DNA of 64,000 bases, taken from UBA1926 sp002337215 (lineage in GTDB: Bacteria; Planctomycetota; Phycisphaerae; Phycisphaerales; UBA1924). A program made the translations under genes and the position numbers. The stretch's first letter is position 1, and each line of letters begins with the position of its first letter. Under the pieces are notes generated by a model, which worked only from the letters and a program-made list of their open reading frames with translations, searched no databases and was not told the origin of the DNA. Shown here one piece after another: positions 8,690 through 16,114 of the stretch. The stretch lies in the NCBI GenBank assembly GCA_963973795.1, contig CAXBAF010000001.1, positions 124,001-188,000 of the forward strand, read 5' to 3'.

Positions 8690-10474
8690 ATGCACGACAT
8701 CCAACGCGCACTCACGAATGCCAGCCGTCGGCTGTTCCTCAACACGTTCCTGCGAGTGGTGGTGGTCATGGCGACCGCCTCGGCCTCCGTGCTGCTCGTC
8801 CTCGTCGCGATCGAAAAACTGACGCCCTACGCGTTCAACTGGAAGCCGATCGGGCTCGCCGCGGCCGGCATCACGCTCGCCACCGCCGCGTTCGCCGCGT
8901 GGGTCCGTCGCCCCCGGGGAGTCGCGCTCGCCGATGAGCTCGACCGCCGAGCGGGGCTCCGCGAGACGCTGAGCACCGCGATCTCGCTCGAATCGCGGGA
9001 AGGGGCTGGCAACGACACCGCTTGGGCGATCGCGGTCAAAGAATCCGCGGCCGACCGGGCCCGGAAGATCGTCATGCGGGACGCAATCCCCGTGCTCGCG
9101 CCGCGGAACTGGCAGGCGCCGCTTGCGTTGCTCGCCGCCGCGGGTCTCGCGCTCTGGCTCGCGCCCACGCATGACCTGACAGGGTTGCTCGACCGCCAGG
9201 CCGCCGAGGAAGAGCAGCAGGCCGAGATCCGCACCGTCGCACTCGAGATCAAAGCGCGCGAGGACGAGCTTAAGGAGATCCTCGACCGCGCCGGCGTCGA
9301 GATGGAAGAAGAAGACGCGACTGACGACGAGGCCGCCGAGCAGAACAAGCCGACTTCGCCCGAGGAGCTCCGCCGGTCGGCGCTCAAGAAACTCACCAAA
9401 CTGTCGGACCAGCTCAACGACAAGATGAACGGCGAGCAGGCCGAGCAGACCAAGGCGCTGCAGAAGAACATCGAACGGCTCAAGACCCCCGGGCCGGGCC
9501 CGATGACCGAGTTCGCCCGCTCCCTCGCGCGCGGACAGTTCAAGAACGCCAAATCCGCGCTCGAAGAACTCGGCAAGTCGATCGAGGCCGGCGAGATGTC
9601 CGACGAGCAGAAGATGCAGGCCGCCGCGCAGCTCAAGTCGCTCGCCGAGCAGATGGAGAAGCTCGCCCAGGAGAAAGAAGCCCTCAAGCAGGAACTCGAG
9701 AAGCAGGGGATGGATGCCGAGCAGGCCGAGAAGCTCGCCAGCGACCCCGAGGCGCTCAAGCAAGCCCTCGAGAAGATGGAGAATATGTCGCCCGCCCAGA
9801 AGCAGGAGATGATGAACAACGTCATGGGGCAGCTCCAGACGAGCATGGCGATGCAGACCATGGCGCAGGCGATGAGCGAGATGTCCCAGCAGATGCAGGC
9901 CGCGTGCGAGAACCCGAGCCAGCCAGGCCAGAACGGCAAGCCGGGTCAGCAGGGGCAGCAAGGTCAGCAGGGCCAGATGCCCGGTGGCATGTCACCGGGG
10001 ATGGCCCAGGCGATGCAGCAGATGAGCGATCAGCTCTCCGCCTGCGAGATGGCGTCCGCCGAGATGCAGGCGCTCCAGGCCGCGATGAGCGAGTGCCAGG
10101 GCCAGATGGCGGGCCTCGGCCAGGGCCTCAGCAACAATCCGGGCAGAGGGGGCAGAAAGCCCGGCACCGCGGACTCAGTCAACGAATTGGACCAGCCTCT
10201 CGCCGCGAGCGACGACTACATGCTCAAGAGCGAGAAGGTCCAGGTCCCCAACATGGGCGGGCCCATCATCGGATCCACCATGGTCTACGGGGCCCAGGTG
10301 AAGGGCGAGGCGACCGCCGAGTTCGGGCAAGCGGTGGGGGCCTCCTCGGTGCAGGCCGCCGAGGCGATCGAGTCCATGCGCGTCCCGCGTGAATACCACG
10401 ACGCCGTCCGCGCCTACTTCGGCCGACTCGAGAAGATCGCCAAGGAAAATGACAAGGGTGCCGGCACCGACTGA
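8690..10474 (+). CDS. Membrane protein with long Met/Gln-rich coiled coil
   Basis: 594 residues. Three hydrophobic segments (about 16-42, 53-70 and 142-158) are followed by a long acidic coiled coil (about 165-400) rich in Glu, Lys and Ala, then a low-complexity Gln/Gly/Met region (GQQGQQGQQGQMPGGM, about 418-433). It closes with a more ordered segment (VPREYHDAVRAYFGRLEKI). The layout recalls planctomycete membrane proteins of DUF4175-like type, but I cannot name the family. GGAGG sits just before the ATG, and TACACT at 8654-8659 is a likely -10 box. The M20 gene follows after 40 bp with its own promoter-like box. Confidence 0.75.
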   Translation: MHDIQRALTNASRRLFLNTFLRVVVVMATASASVLLVLVAIEKLTPYAFNWKPIGLAAAGITLATAAFAAWVRRPRGVALADELDRRAGLRETLSTAISLESREGAGNDTAWAIAVKESAADRARKIVMRDAIPVLAPRNWQAPLALLAAAGLALWLAPTHDLTGLLDRQAAEEEQQAEIRTVALEIKAREDELKEILDRAGVEMEEEDATDDEAAEQNKPTSPEELRRSALKKLTKLSDQLNDKMNGEQAEQTKALQKNIERLKTPGPGPMTEFARSLARGQFKNAKSALEELGKSIEAGEMSDEQKMQAAAQLKSLAEQMEKLAQEKEALKQELEKQGMDAEQAEKLASDPEALKQALEKMENMSPAQKQEMMNNVMGQLQTSMAMQTMAQAMSEMSQQMQAACENPSQPGQNGKPGQQGQQGQQGQMPGGMSPGMAQAMQQMSDQLSACEMASAEMQALQAAMSECQGQMAGLGQGLSNNPGRGGRKPGTADSVNELDQPLAASDDYMLKSEKVQVPNMGGPIIGSTMVYGAQVKGEATAEFGQAVGASSVQAAEAIESMRVPREYHDAVRAYFGRLEKIAKENDKGAGTD

Positions 10475-10502
10475 CCCGTGTACCGGCCGATCGACGTCTC
10501 CC

Positions 10503-10508
10503 TACACT
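10503..10508 (+). promoter_or_regulatory. -10 box for a probably leaderless M20 gene
   Basis: TACACT ends 6 nt before the ATG at 10515, and no Shine-Dalgarno lies between. Transcription would start at or next to the A of the ATG. Confidence 0.4.
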
Positions 10509-10514
10509 GCACGC

Positions 10515-11744
10515 ATGACGACCGCAACGCCAAAGGCCCCGGGAAATCTCGGCGCGATCATCGCCGCCGAGCACGACGAACTCATCGCGATCCGCCGCGA
10601 CATCCACGCCCATCCCGAACTCGGGTACGAGGAGCGGCGCACCTGCGAGGTCATCCAGCGTGAACTCGCCGCCCTCGGCGTCGCGCACAAAGCGGGATAC
10701 GCGGGCGGCACCGGCGTCGTCGCACACATCCCCGCGACCGGCGACGGAACAGCCGACAGCACCGGCCCCTGCATCGCCTTCCGGGCCGACATCGACGCGC
10801 TGCCGATCCACGAGATAACGGGCGTCGCGTACGCCTCGACGACCGAGGGCGTCATGCACGCCTGCGGCCACGACGGGCACACCGCGATCCTGATCGGGCT
10901 GGCGCGCACGCTCGTCGCCCTCGAGCACCGCCCGAATCCCGTCACGCTCATCTTCCAGCCCGCCGAGGAGGGCGGGGGCGGAGGCAAGCGCATGTGCGAC
11001 GACGGAGCGCTCGCCGGTGAAGGCGGCGGCGGGCTCGGCCCGAAGGTCAACAAGATTTTCGGGCTCCACAACTGGCCGGGCATGCCACTGGGCACCATCG
11101 CGACAAAGGGTGGGCCGCTCCTCGCCGCGACCGACGAGTTCAACGTCACGATCACCGGCAACCAGGGCCACGCGGCCTTCCCGCACATGGCGACCGACCC
11201 GGTCACCGCGGTCTGCCAGATCGTGACCGCGCTCCAGACCATCGCGAGCCGCAACGCGCCCCCGACCGACCCGATGGTGCTGTCGGTGACTCAGGTGCAC
11301 AGCGGATTCACGCACAACGTGATCCCCGTCGAGGCGACCCTTGGCGGCACGCTCCGGACGGTCACCGAAGAGACCCGCACGATGGCCCGCGAGCGTTTCC
11401 ACGAGATCGTGCGCACCCAAGCCGCTTCGTTCGGCTGCACCGCCGAGATCGACTGGCGCGACGGCTACCCGGTCACCCGCAACGACGCGGCGCTCGCCGA
11501 TCACGTGCTCGAGCTTTCGCGCACAACACCGGGTGTTACCGAGGTCCAGCGGCTGACCGAGCCGTTCCTGGGCGGCGAGGACTTCGCCTATTACGGGGCG
11601 CACGTCCCCGCGTGTTTCTTCGTGCTGGGCGCGTGCCCCGAGGGTCAGAGCACGCCCGCCCTGCTGCACCAACCGCACTTTGATTTCAACGACGACTCGA
11701 TCCCGCTGGGCGTCGAGATGTTCGCGCGTCTCGCCCTCGCGTGA
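10515..11744 (+). CDS. M20D-family metallo-amidohydrolase
   Basis: 409 residues. Member of the hippurate hydrolase / N-acyl-amino-acid amidohydrolase group (M20D), a cytosolic di-metal hydrolase releasing an acyl group from N-acyl amino acids. Metal-site motifs are present: HPELGYEE near the N-terminus, FRADIDALPI, HACGHDGHT, QPAEEG, GLHNWPG and a C-terminal LLHQPHFDFND. A dimerisation (lid) domain lies in the middle (FNVTITGNQGHAAFPH). The substrate cannot be told from sequence. The start was set at the ATG with TACACT just upstream rather than further back inside the previous gene. The PfkB gene follows directly. Confidence 0.92.
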   Translation: MTTATPKAPGNLGAIIAAEHDELIAIRRDIHAHPELGYEERRTCEVIQRELAALGVAHKAGYAGGTGVVAHIPATGDGTADSTGPCIAFRADIDALPIHEITGVAYASTTEGVMHACGHDGHTAILIGLARTLVALEHRPNPVTLIFQPAEEGGGGGKRMCDDGALAGEGGGGLGPKVNKIFGLHNWPGMPLGTIATKGGPLLAATDEFNVTITGNQGHAAFPHMATDPVTAVCQIVTALQTIASRNAPPTDPMVLSVTQVHSGFTHNVIPVEATLGGTLRTVTEETRTMARERFHEIVRTQAASFGCTAEIDWRDGYPVTRNDAALADHVLELSRTTPGVTEVQRLTEPFLGGEDFAYYGAHVPACFFVLGACPEGQSTPALLHQPHFDFNDDSIPLGVEMFARLALA

Positions 11745-11767
11745 GCAACGAAACCGGGAGCCGGGCT

Positions 11768-12904
11768 ATGAGCGATCCTGTGCGCCTCTCCGCGGCCGAT
11801 GCGCTCGAGGCGACGACGTGTCGGCCCCGCGTGCTCGTCGGCTTCGACGGGTTCCTCGATTCGATCACCAGCGCCGTCGGCACGCGTCGCTCGATGCAGG
11901 CCGAGGACTTCGAGCCGATGCGCACGATCGACGCCCTCGCGTCGCGGATCGCGGGGGCCGGCGGAGGACGGTCGGTCAATATCGAACTTCGTGAACGGGA
12001 ACTCCGGGCCGGCGGCAACGGCCCGCTGCTCGCGTCCGCGCTGAGCGCTCAGGGCGCCTCGGTCACACTCATCGGTGCGCTTGGCGAATCCGACGCGGAA
12101 CCGATCCACCCGGCCTATTCCCCGCTGGTCGAGCGGTGCGAACGGGCGATCTCGATCGCGCCGTCCGCGCGCACGGACGCGCTCGAGTTCGACGATGGCA
12201 AGGTCATGTTCAACTGGTCGGCCAATCTCGACCCTGTCGATTGGGCGCATGTCGTCGGCCACGTCGGTCTCGGTCCCCTTGCCGAGATGTGCGCACAGGC
12301 TGATGTGATCGCCACCATCAACTGGACCAACCTGGGCGGGCTTCCTTCGATCTGGCGCGGTCTGCGGGCCGAGGTCTTTCCGGGACTCGGTACGCCACCG
12401 GGCGTCTTCGTCGATCTCTCGGATCCCGCGAAGCGCACAGACGGATCTGTGTACGAAATGCTCGACGATCTGCGTTCGCTCGCGGAGGTATGCCCGATCA
12501 CGCTGGGGCTGAACCTCGCCGAGGCGCAGCGGCTCGGCGGGCTCATCCTCGGCGAGGCGGTCCCGCTGCGACGGGACACGGGCTCGATGCGCGACGCGGC
12601 CGTTCGTTTGCGGGAAGAACTCAGCCTTCACACAGTGCTTGTGCACACCCGCGGCATGGTCGCCGGGTCCGAGCGTGACGGCAGTGCCGCGGTCCAAACC
12701 AGGCAGATCGCCCGTCCCGCGATCTCGACGGGCGCGGGCGATCACTTCAACGGGGGGTACATCGCCGCCCGGGTGTGCGGCCTCGGCCTCGCCGAGTCGC
12801 TGGCCTGCGGCGCCGACACCGCGTCGGCCTACGTCGGCACGGGCATCGCCCCCGATCGGCGTGGGCTGGTGGCAACACTTCGATCGGATCTGGGCCTAGA
12901 CTGA
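11768..12904 (+). CDS. PfkB-family carbohydrate kinase
   Basis: About 378 residues. A ribokinase-fold sugar kinase: the N-terminal VGFDGFLDSI, the GGNGPLLASALSAQGA segment, and the C-terminal signature TGAGDHFNGGYIA with the catalytic Asp and anion hole. The substrate is unknown. A GTG at 11741 would overlap the M20 stop codon by 4 nt (GTGA) and could be the start through coupling; I prefer the ATG at 11768, which has GGGAG upstream. The end of the gene carries the likely -10 box of tRNA-Gly. Confidence 0.85.
   Translation: MSDPVRLSAADALEATTCRPRVLVGFDGFLDSITSAVGTRRSMQAEDFEPMRTIDALASRIAGAGGGRSVNIELRERELRAGGNGPLLASALSAQGASVTLIGALGESDAEPIHPAYSPLVERCERAISIAPSARTDALEFDDGKVMFNWSANLDPVDWAHVVGHVGLGPLAEMCAQADVIATINWTNLGGLPSIWRGLRAEVFPGLGTPPGVFVDLSDPAKRTDGSVYEMLDDLRSLAEVCPITLGLNLAEAQRLGGLILGEAVPLRRDTGSMRDAAVRLREELSLHTVLVHTRGMVAGSERDGSAAVQTRQIARPAISTGAGDHFNGGYIAARVCGLGLAESLACGADTASAYVGTGIAPDRRGLVATLRSDLGLD
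12897..12902 (+). promoter_or_regulatory. Possible -10 box of tRNA-Gly inside the pfkB end
   Basis: TAGACT overlaps the last codons of the PfkB gene and lies 8 nt before the mature tRNA-Gly. Spacing and base pattern match the box before tRNA-Arg. Confidence 0.35.
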
Positions 12905-12910
12905 GTTCAC

Positions 12911-12982
12911 GCGGGTGTAGCTCAATGGTAGAGCGTCAGCCTTCCAAGCTGAATGTTGACGGTTCGAGTCCGTTCACCCGCT
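12911..12982 (+). tRNA. tRNA-Gly(UCC)
   Basis: A complete cloverleaf: acceptor GCGGGTG/CACCCGC, D-arm GCTC/GAGC, anticodon stem TCAGC/GCTGA, loop CTTCCAA with anticodon TCC, and T-arm GACGG-TTCGAGT-CCGTT with one G-U pair. Discriminator T. CCA is not encoded. Length 72. Confidence 0.96.
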
Positions 12983-13165
12983 TTTCGATAACGTCAGCCG
13001 AACGCAGCGCTTCGCGTACCTGCCCGAGTCGGGCAGCGCGGCCCCGAGAGCCCTTGACCGGTGGTGATTCCCACCCAAGGCCACGACGTACGCGCGGTGC
13101 CGCATTCGTCCCATTCCAGCCCGAAATACTCCCCGCACAAGCCGAGCGTTCGAGTGGCGGGTCCG

Positions 13166-13474
13166 ATGTCGATCGCCGTGCTGGTCCTGCGGTACGCCGA
13201 TATCCGGAGAACCTTCGGGCTGAGCCCCGCGACCTTCGCCGAGGTCGAAAAGCCCGCCTTCCGGCAACTCTGCCAGTTCTATGGCACCGTGCCCGTATCC
13301 GAGTTTGGGCCGGCATTGCTGCGGGCTATTCATCGGCGGGCCCTTGTCGCCTCCCTGACCGAGGAGGACATTCGCGAGATCGCCCGCTTCTGCGACCGGC
13401 GAGCGACATCGGATCGGAACGTCCTGGTGTCCATGCTGTCGCGTGATCTGTCAGAAGATGACCCTGTGCGGTGA
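13166..13474 (+). CDS. Small hypothetical protein
   Basis: 102 residues from the ATG at 13166 (MSIAVLVLRYADIRRTFG). It is mostly helical in appearance (TEEDIREIARFC, LVSMLSRDLSEDD). I do not recognise it. Third codon positions are mostly G or C, as in the window's real genes, which supports coding. No good Shine-Dalgarno is visible, and the open frame upstream of this ATG does not look like protein. Confidence 0.4.
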   Translation: MSIAVLVLRYADIRRTFGLSPATFAEVEKPAFRQLCQFYGTVPVSEFGPALLRAIHRRALVASLTEEDIREIARFCDRRATSDRNVLVSMLSRDLSEDDPVR

Positions 13475-13508
13475 TCAGCACCCGGTGCCGGGGGGCAGGG
13501 CGGAGTTT

Positions 13509-13604
13509 TCAGGTCGACTCCGTCCAGATCCGCTCATCGATCCCGCGCTGCTCACACGCCCGAGAGTACTTCGGCCCGCCCTGCGTCTTTGATCTCGTCT
13601 TCAT
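13509..13604 (-). CDS. Possible small ORF, 31 residues
   Basis: Starts MKTRSKTQGGPKYSRA and ends IDERIWTEST. An AAGGAG sequence (minus strand, 13614-13609) lies 4 nt before the ATG, which is the main reason to list it. The peptide is basic with one Cys. No family is recognised. It could be a chance ORF. Confidence 0.3.
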   Translation of the reverse strand: MKTRSKTQGGPKYSRACEQRGIDERIWTEST

Positions 13605-13829
13605 CAGGCTCCTTGCATCAAAGGACAGGCGAGCCAAGGCCCGGCCCACGATGTGACGCGACTATTCAGGGCGCTCGACATGATCGACGTGCGTGCGTGT
13701 ATTGGGTTTCCACGCATCCCAATCCACGTCGAACCGGCGAGCTGCGTCCTTTCCTGCCCCGTCTCATGAGTCTTTTTCGATCGCCCGTGCTCGATCCGCT
13801 GATCGCGTGGAAAACACCCGCCAAGCAAA

Positions 13830-13865
13830 CAGCCCCGGATCGGCACGCGGGCCGATCCGGGGCTG
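13830..13865 (-). terminator. Terminator of the 13911-14693 gene
   Basis: Perfect 15-bp stem CAGCCCCGGATCGGC/GCCGATCCGGGGCTG with a 6-nt loop. On the minus strand it is followed by TTTGCTTGG, a weak T-tract. It lies about 45 nt downstream of the stop codon. Confidence 0.7.
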
Positions 13866-13910
13866 AAGAACTTGCTGATCTCGTGGATGAGATGATGCGG
13901 TGCCGCCGGA

Positions 13911-14693
13911 TCACGGGCAGCCGGCGACGAATCCATCGATGAACTCAACAAGGTCCGTGAGGTCGTAGACGCCATCGGCGTTGAAGTCGGCGCCGAACTG
14001 ACCAGCGAGGAATGAGCCGATGAACATGGAGATGTCGTTCAGGTCCTGCACGCCGTCGTTGTTCATGTCTGACGGGCACGGGAAGTACACCACGTTCATC
14101 GGGGCGTATGTGCGGAATACATGGACGACTGTGAACGGGTCGGAGAAGTCGACCATCGAGAGGTCGTGCCCCGGTAGCAAATCGGGGAGTTGGTAGATTG
14201 GTACGGTCATTGCCTCTGTCGAGTAGTACTCGTTGCCGTGCCGTGTGATTATCGTCTCGTCAGAAACGGGCACATACTCCGGGTCAGCGGGGTTCAGACC
14301 GGTGAGTACAGGTTCGAGTTCGCCGTGGTTCGCGTCATGCCCGTAGACCGTGGTGATCTGCCCAGAGTCTGGGGCGTTCCAGTCGTCACCGAAGGAGGTG
14401 AGAAAACTCCAGCCCAACCCGTGGGTGACCGGCGAAACCGCCGCGGATCCCCACCAGATTTCGACAGTGTCTATAAACCATGGCCGCGCAGCCGTGGCGG
14501 CGTTGGGGAGCACGAAAAAGGCAGTGTCCCAACGCCAGTAGTAGGGAACGCCCGGTTCCCCGATATCGAGTTCCTCGTGGAAGTCCCGCCCATTCGCGAT
14601 CGGTGTCTGGGCGGCGGCGGGGGCCGCCAACAGGGCGGTGGTGACGGACGTGATGATGGCGAGACGGACGATTTGGTTCGATTGACGGAGCAT
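13911..14693 (-). CDS. Secreted protein with C-terminal GC-type dockerin domain
   Basis: 260 residues. A signal peptide (IITSVTTALLAAPAAAQ) is followed by a beta-rich body of unknown function (RWDTAFFVLPNAATAARPW, PVTHGLGWSFLTSFGDDW). The C-terminus holds two dockerin-like calcium loops (DMNNDGVQDLNDISMF and DFNADGVYDLTDLVEF) and ends VAGCP. Unlike its neighbours, both loops keep the D-x-N-x-D-G ligand pattern. The ATG at 14693 is preceded by AAAGGAAAG. The open frame runs further upstream into the structured leader, but that part is not protein-like. Expected outside the cytoplasmic membrane. The next gene upstream is related in plan and leader. Confidence 0.8.
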   Translation of the reverse strand: MLRQSNQIVRLAIITSVTTALLAAPAAAQTPIANGRDFHEELDIGEPGVPYYWRWDTAFFVLPNAATAARPWFIDTVEIWWGSAAVSPVTHGLGWSFLTSFGDDWNAPDSGQITTVYGHDANHGELEPVLTGLNPADPEYVPVSDETIITRHGNEYYSTEAMTVPIYQLPDLLPGHDLSMVDFSDPFTVVHVFRTYAPMNVVYFPCPSDMNNDGVQDLNDISMFIGSFLAGQFGADFNADGVYDLTDLVEFIDGFVAGCP

Positions 14694-14881
14694 GATGACT
14701 TTCCTTTCCCTTTGGGACACCCACACGCGGGCGTCCTCACCCCGTCTCCGAACGGCGCGGCATGATCTCGCAGCGAGCTTCAAAAAGAAACACAAATTGG
14801 GTGCCGTGGAGACGCCGCGGAGCGGGTTCTCCACGATGAACGCCAGTGTTCGTGGAGAAGGGGCGCGTCTCCACGGCACCC
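14694..14881 (-). repeat. Structured leader, copy A (hairpins 14799-14881 and 14715-14736)
   Basis: The whole region between the start codon and 14881 is repeated before the next gene (15910-16098) with clear similarity and nearly equal length. The far end is an 83-nt hairpin with perfect 15-nt arms (GGGTGCCGTGGAGAC at 14799-14813, complement at 14867-14881) and an inner 10-bp stem (TTCTCCACGA/TCGTGGAGAA). A second stem, 14715-14722 with 14729-14736, lies close to the ribosome binding site. It may be a cis-acting RNA leader or a duplicated promoter region. Confidence 0.65.
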
Positions 14882-14892
14882 GGTCTGAAATG

Positions 14893-14927
14893 AAAAACAC
14901 CCGGCGCCGTCAGGCCGGCACCGGGTG
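14893..14927 (-). terminator. Terminator of the 14959-15909 gene
   Basis: A 12-bp stem (arms 14898-14909 and 14916-14927, one mismatch) followed on the minus strand by TTTTT (14897-14893). It separates the two tandem dockerin genes, so each needs its own promoter. Confidence 0.8.
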
Positions 14928-14958
14928 CGGAAAAGAAACGAACTGTCTGGATCAATGG

Positions 14959-15909
14959 TCACGGGCAGCCGGTGATGAACGAGTTGACGAACTGCCCGAC
15001 GTCACCCAGGTCCCAGAGCCCGTCGTTGTTCACGTCGGCGATCGGTGCCATGGAGAGGAATCCCGACACGAAGCTGCTCACATCGCCGAGATCCAGGATT
15101 CCGAACGGTTCGGCGATGTCGGCGGCGCATGGGGCGATCGTGGTCACCTGGGCGGCCTCGTAGAACGTGCCGACGAGTTCGTCGCTCATGTTAAAGACGG
15201 AGTAGATCATCACGAGGGTCTGGGCTGGGCTTTCGTCGGGGATCTCGAACTGATGATTGAGGACTTCGCCCGGAAACCAGACCGTGGGCTCGGGATCGAT
15301 GAGCGTCGCGTTCTCGAAGACGGAGGGATCGGCGAGCAGCGACGCGATGTCGATGTCGTAGGACACTGAGTTCACGCGACGCTGAACCTGGAAGGCATCG
15401 TCCACGATGTGGTAGTGACCAAGGTCGATGACGCCGCCGCCGTTGCTGCCGTTCCCGTGGTTGCTGCTGGTGGCCCAGTGGAAGTTGGGCACGGGCATGC
15501 GTTCGCCGATCTCGACGCCGTCGAGAGTCCAGTACGCGCTGGCGGTCGTTTCCTGTCCGAGCGGGGGGTGCGCCTGGGTTCTGAAGCCGAACGGCTCGAC
15601 GCCGCCGGGCGGGGTGCTGCCCCCGAAGTAGTTGATGCGCACACCGGTGCCGTTGTTGATTGGCGTCCAGTTGCCCGTGTAGCCGCCGGTGCCCGCGTAC
15701 ATACCCGTCACGAGGAGGGGCGGGAAGTTGAGGATCTCGATGTGGAAGTCATTCGCAGTCTGCCCCGTGATGTTGGGGACCTGCATGCAACCTCTGTACC
15801 CCGTGATGTAGGGCGGGCCGGCCTGAGCCGAAGCGTGCGGGGCCGCCAGTCCGGCGGTGATGGACGCGAGGAACGCGAGGCTCACGATGTTGTTCGATGT
15901 CCGGGGCAT
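14959..15909 (-). CDS. Secreted protein with C-terminal GC-type dockerin domain
   Basis: 316 residues. A signal peptide (VSLAFLASITAGLAAPHASAQ) is followed by a beta-rich extracellular domain (NDFHIEILNFPPLLVTGMY, GYTGNWTPINNGTGVRINYF). The C-terminus has the two-part dockerin-like module: a degenerate first loop (ADIAEPFGILDLGDVSSFV) and a canonical second loop (DVNNDGLWDLGDVGQFV), ending ITGCP. No enzymatic motif is recognised. The ATG at 15909 has AAGGAGAA upstream. It shares its leader and overall plan, but little body sequence, with the gene downstream. Confidence 0.8.
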   Translation of the reverse strand: MPRTSNNIVSLAFLASITAGLAAPHASAQAGPPYITGYRGCMQVPNITGQTANDFHIEILNFPPLLVTGMYAGTGGYTGNWTPINNGTGVRINYFGGSTPPGGVEPFGFRTQAHPPLGQETTASAYWTLDGVEIGERMPVPNFHWATSSNHGNGSNGGGVIDLGHYHIVDDAFQVQRRVNSVSYDIDIASLLADPSVFENATLIDPEPTVWFPGEVLNHQFEIPDESPAQTLVMIYSVFNMSDELVGTFYEAAQVTTIAPCAADIAEPFGILDLGDVSSFVSGFLSMAPIADVNNDGLWDLGDVGQFVNSFITGCP

Positions 15910-16098
15910 GTGATTCTCCTTTTCCCTTCGGGACACCCACCAGCGGGCGTCCGTCACCCTGTCTCCGAACGTCAGGGGGAGATCTCGCAGCCGACTTCGA
16001 AAAAAATCACAAGATGGGTGCCGTGGAGACACCGCGGAGCGGTTTCTCCACGATGGACGCCTGTGTTCGCGGAAAAGCTCCGCGTATCTACGGCACCC
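15910..16098 (-). repeat. Structured leader, copy B (hairpins 16016-16098 and 15931-15952)
   Basis: Second copy of the leader described at 14694-14881. The outer hairpin is again exactly 83 nt, but its arms are decayed (GGGTGCCGTGGAGAC against a complement with two differences), while an inner CGCGGAGC/GCTCCGCG stem is perfect here. The stem near the ribosome binding site (15931-15938 with 15945-15952) is conserved. The distance from the large hairpin to the start codon is the same as in copy A to within 1 nt. Confidence 0.6.
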
Positions 16099-16114
16099 GG
16101 CGCGAGAACCCCGA

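Larger units (their letters stand above)
13475..13910. other. Intergenic stretch between a small gene and a dockerin gene
   Basis: 436 bp with no convincing long gene. It holds a possible 31-residue ORF on the minus strand (13509-13604) and the terminator of the dockerin-type gene (13830-13865). Other short open frames here have no plausible start signals or family features. Confidence 0.5.

Noticed and set aside
12936..13316. Minus-strand ORF ending NGLEPSTFSLEG
   Set aside because: Its end is the antisense reading of tRNA-Gly, a common annotation artefact.
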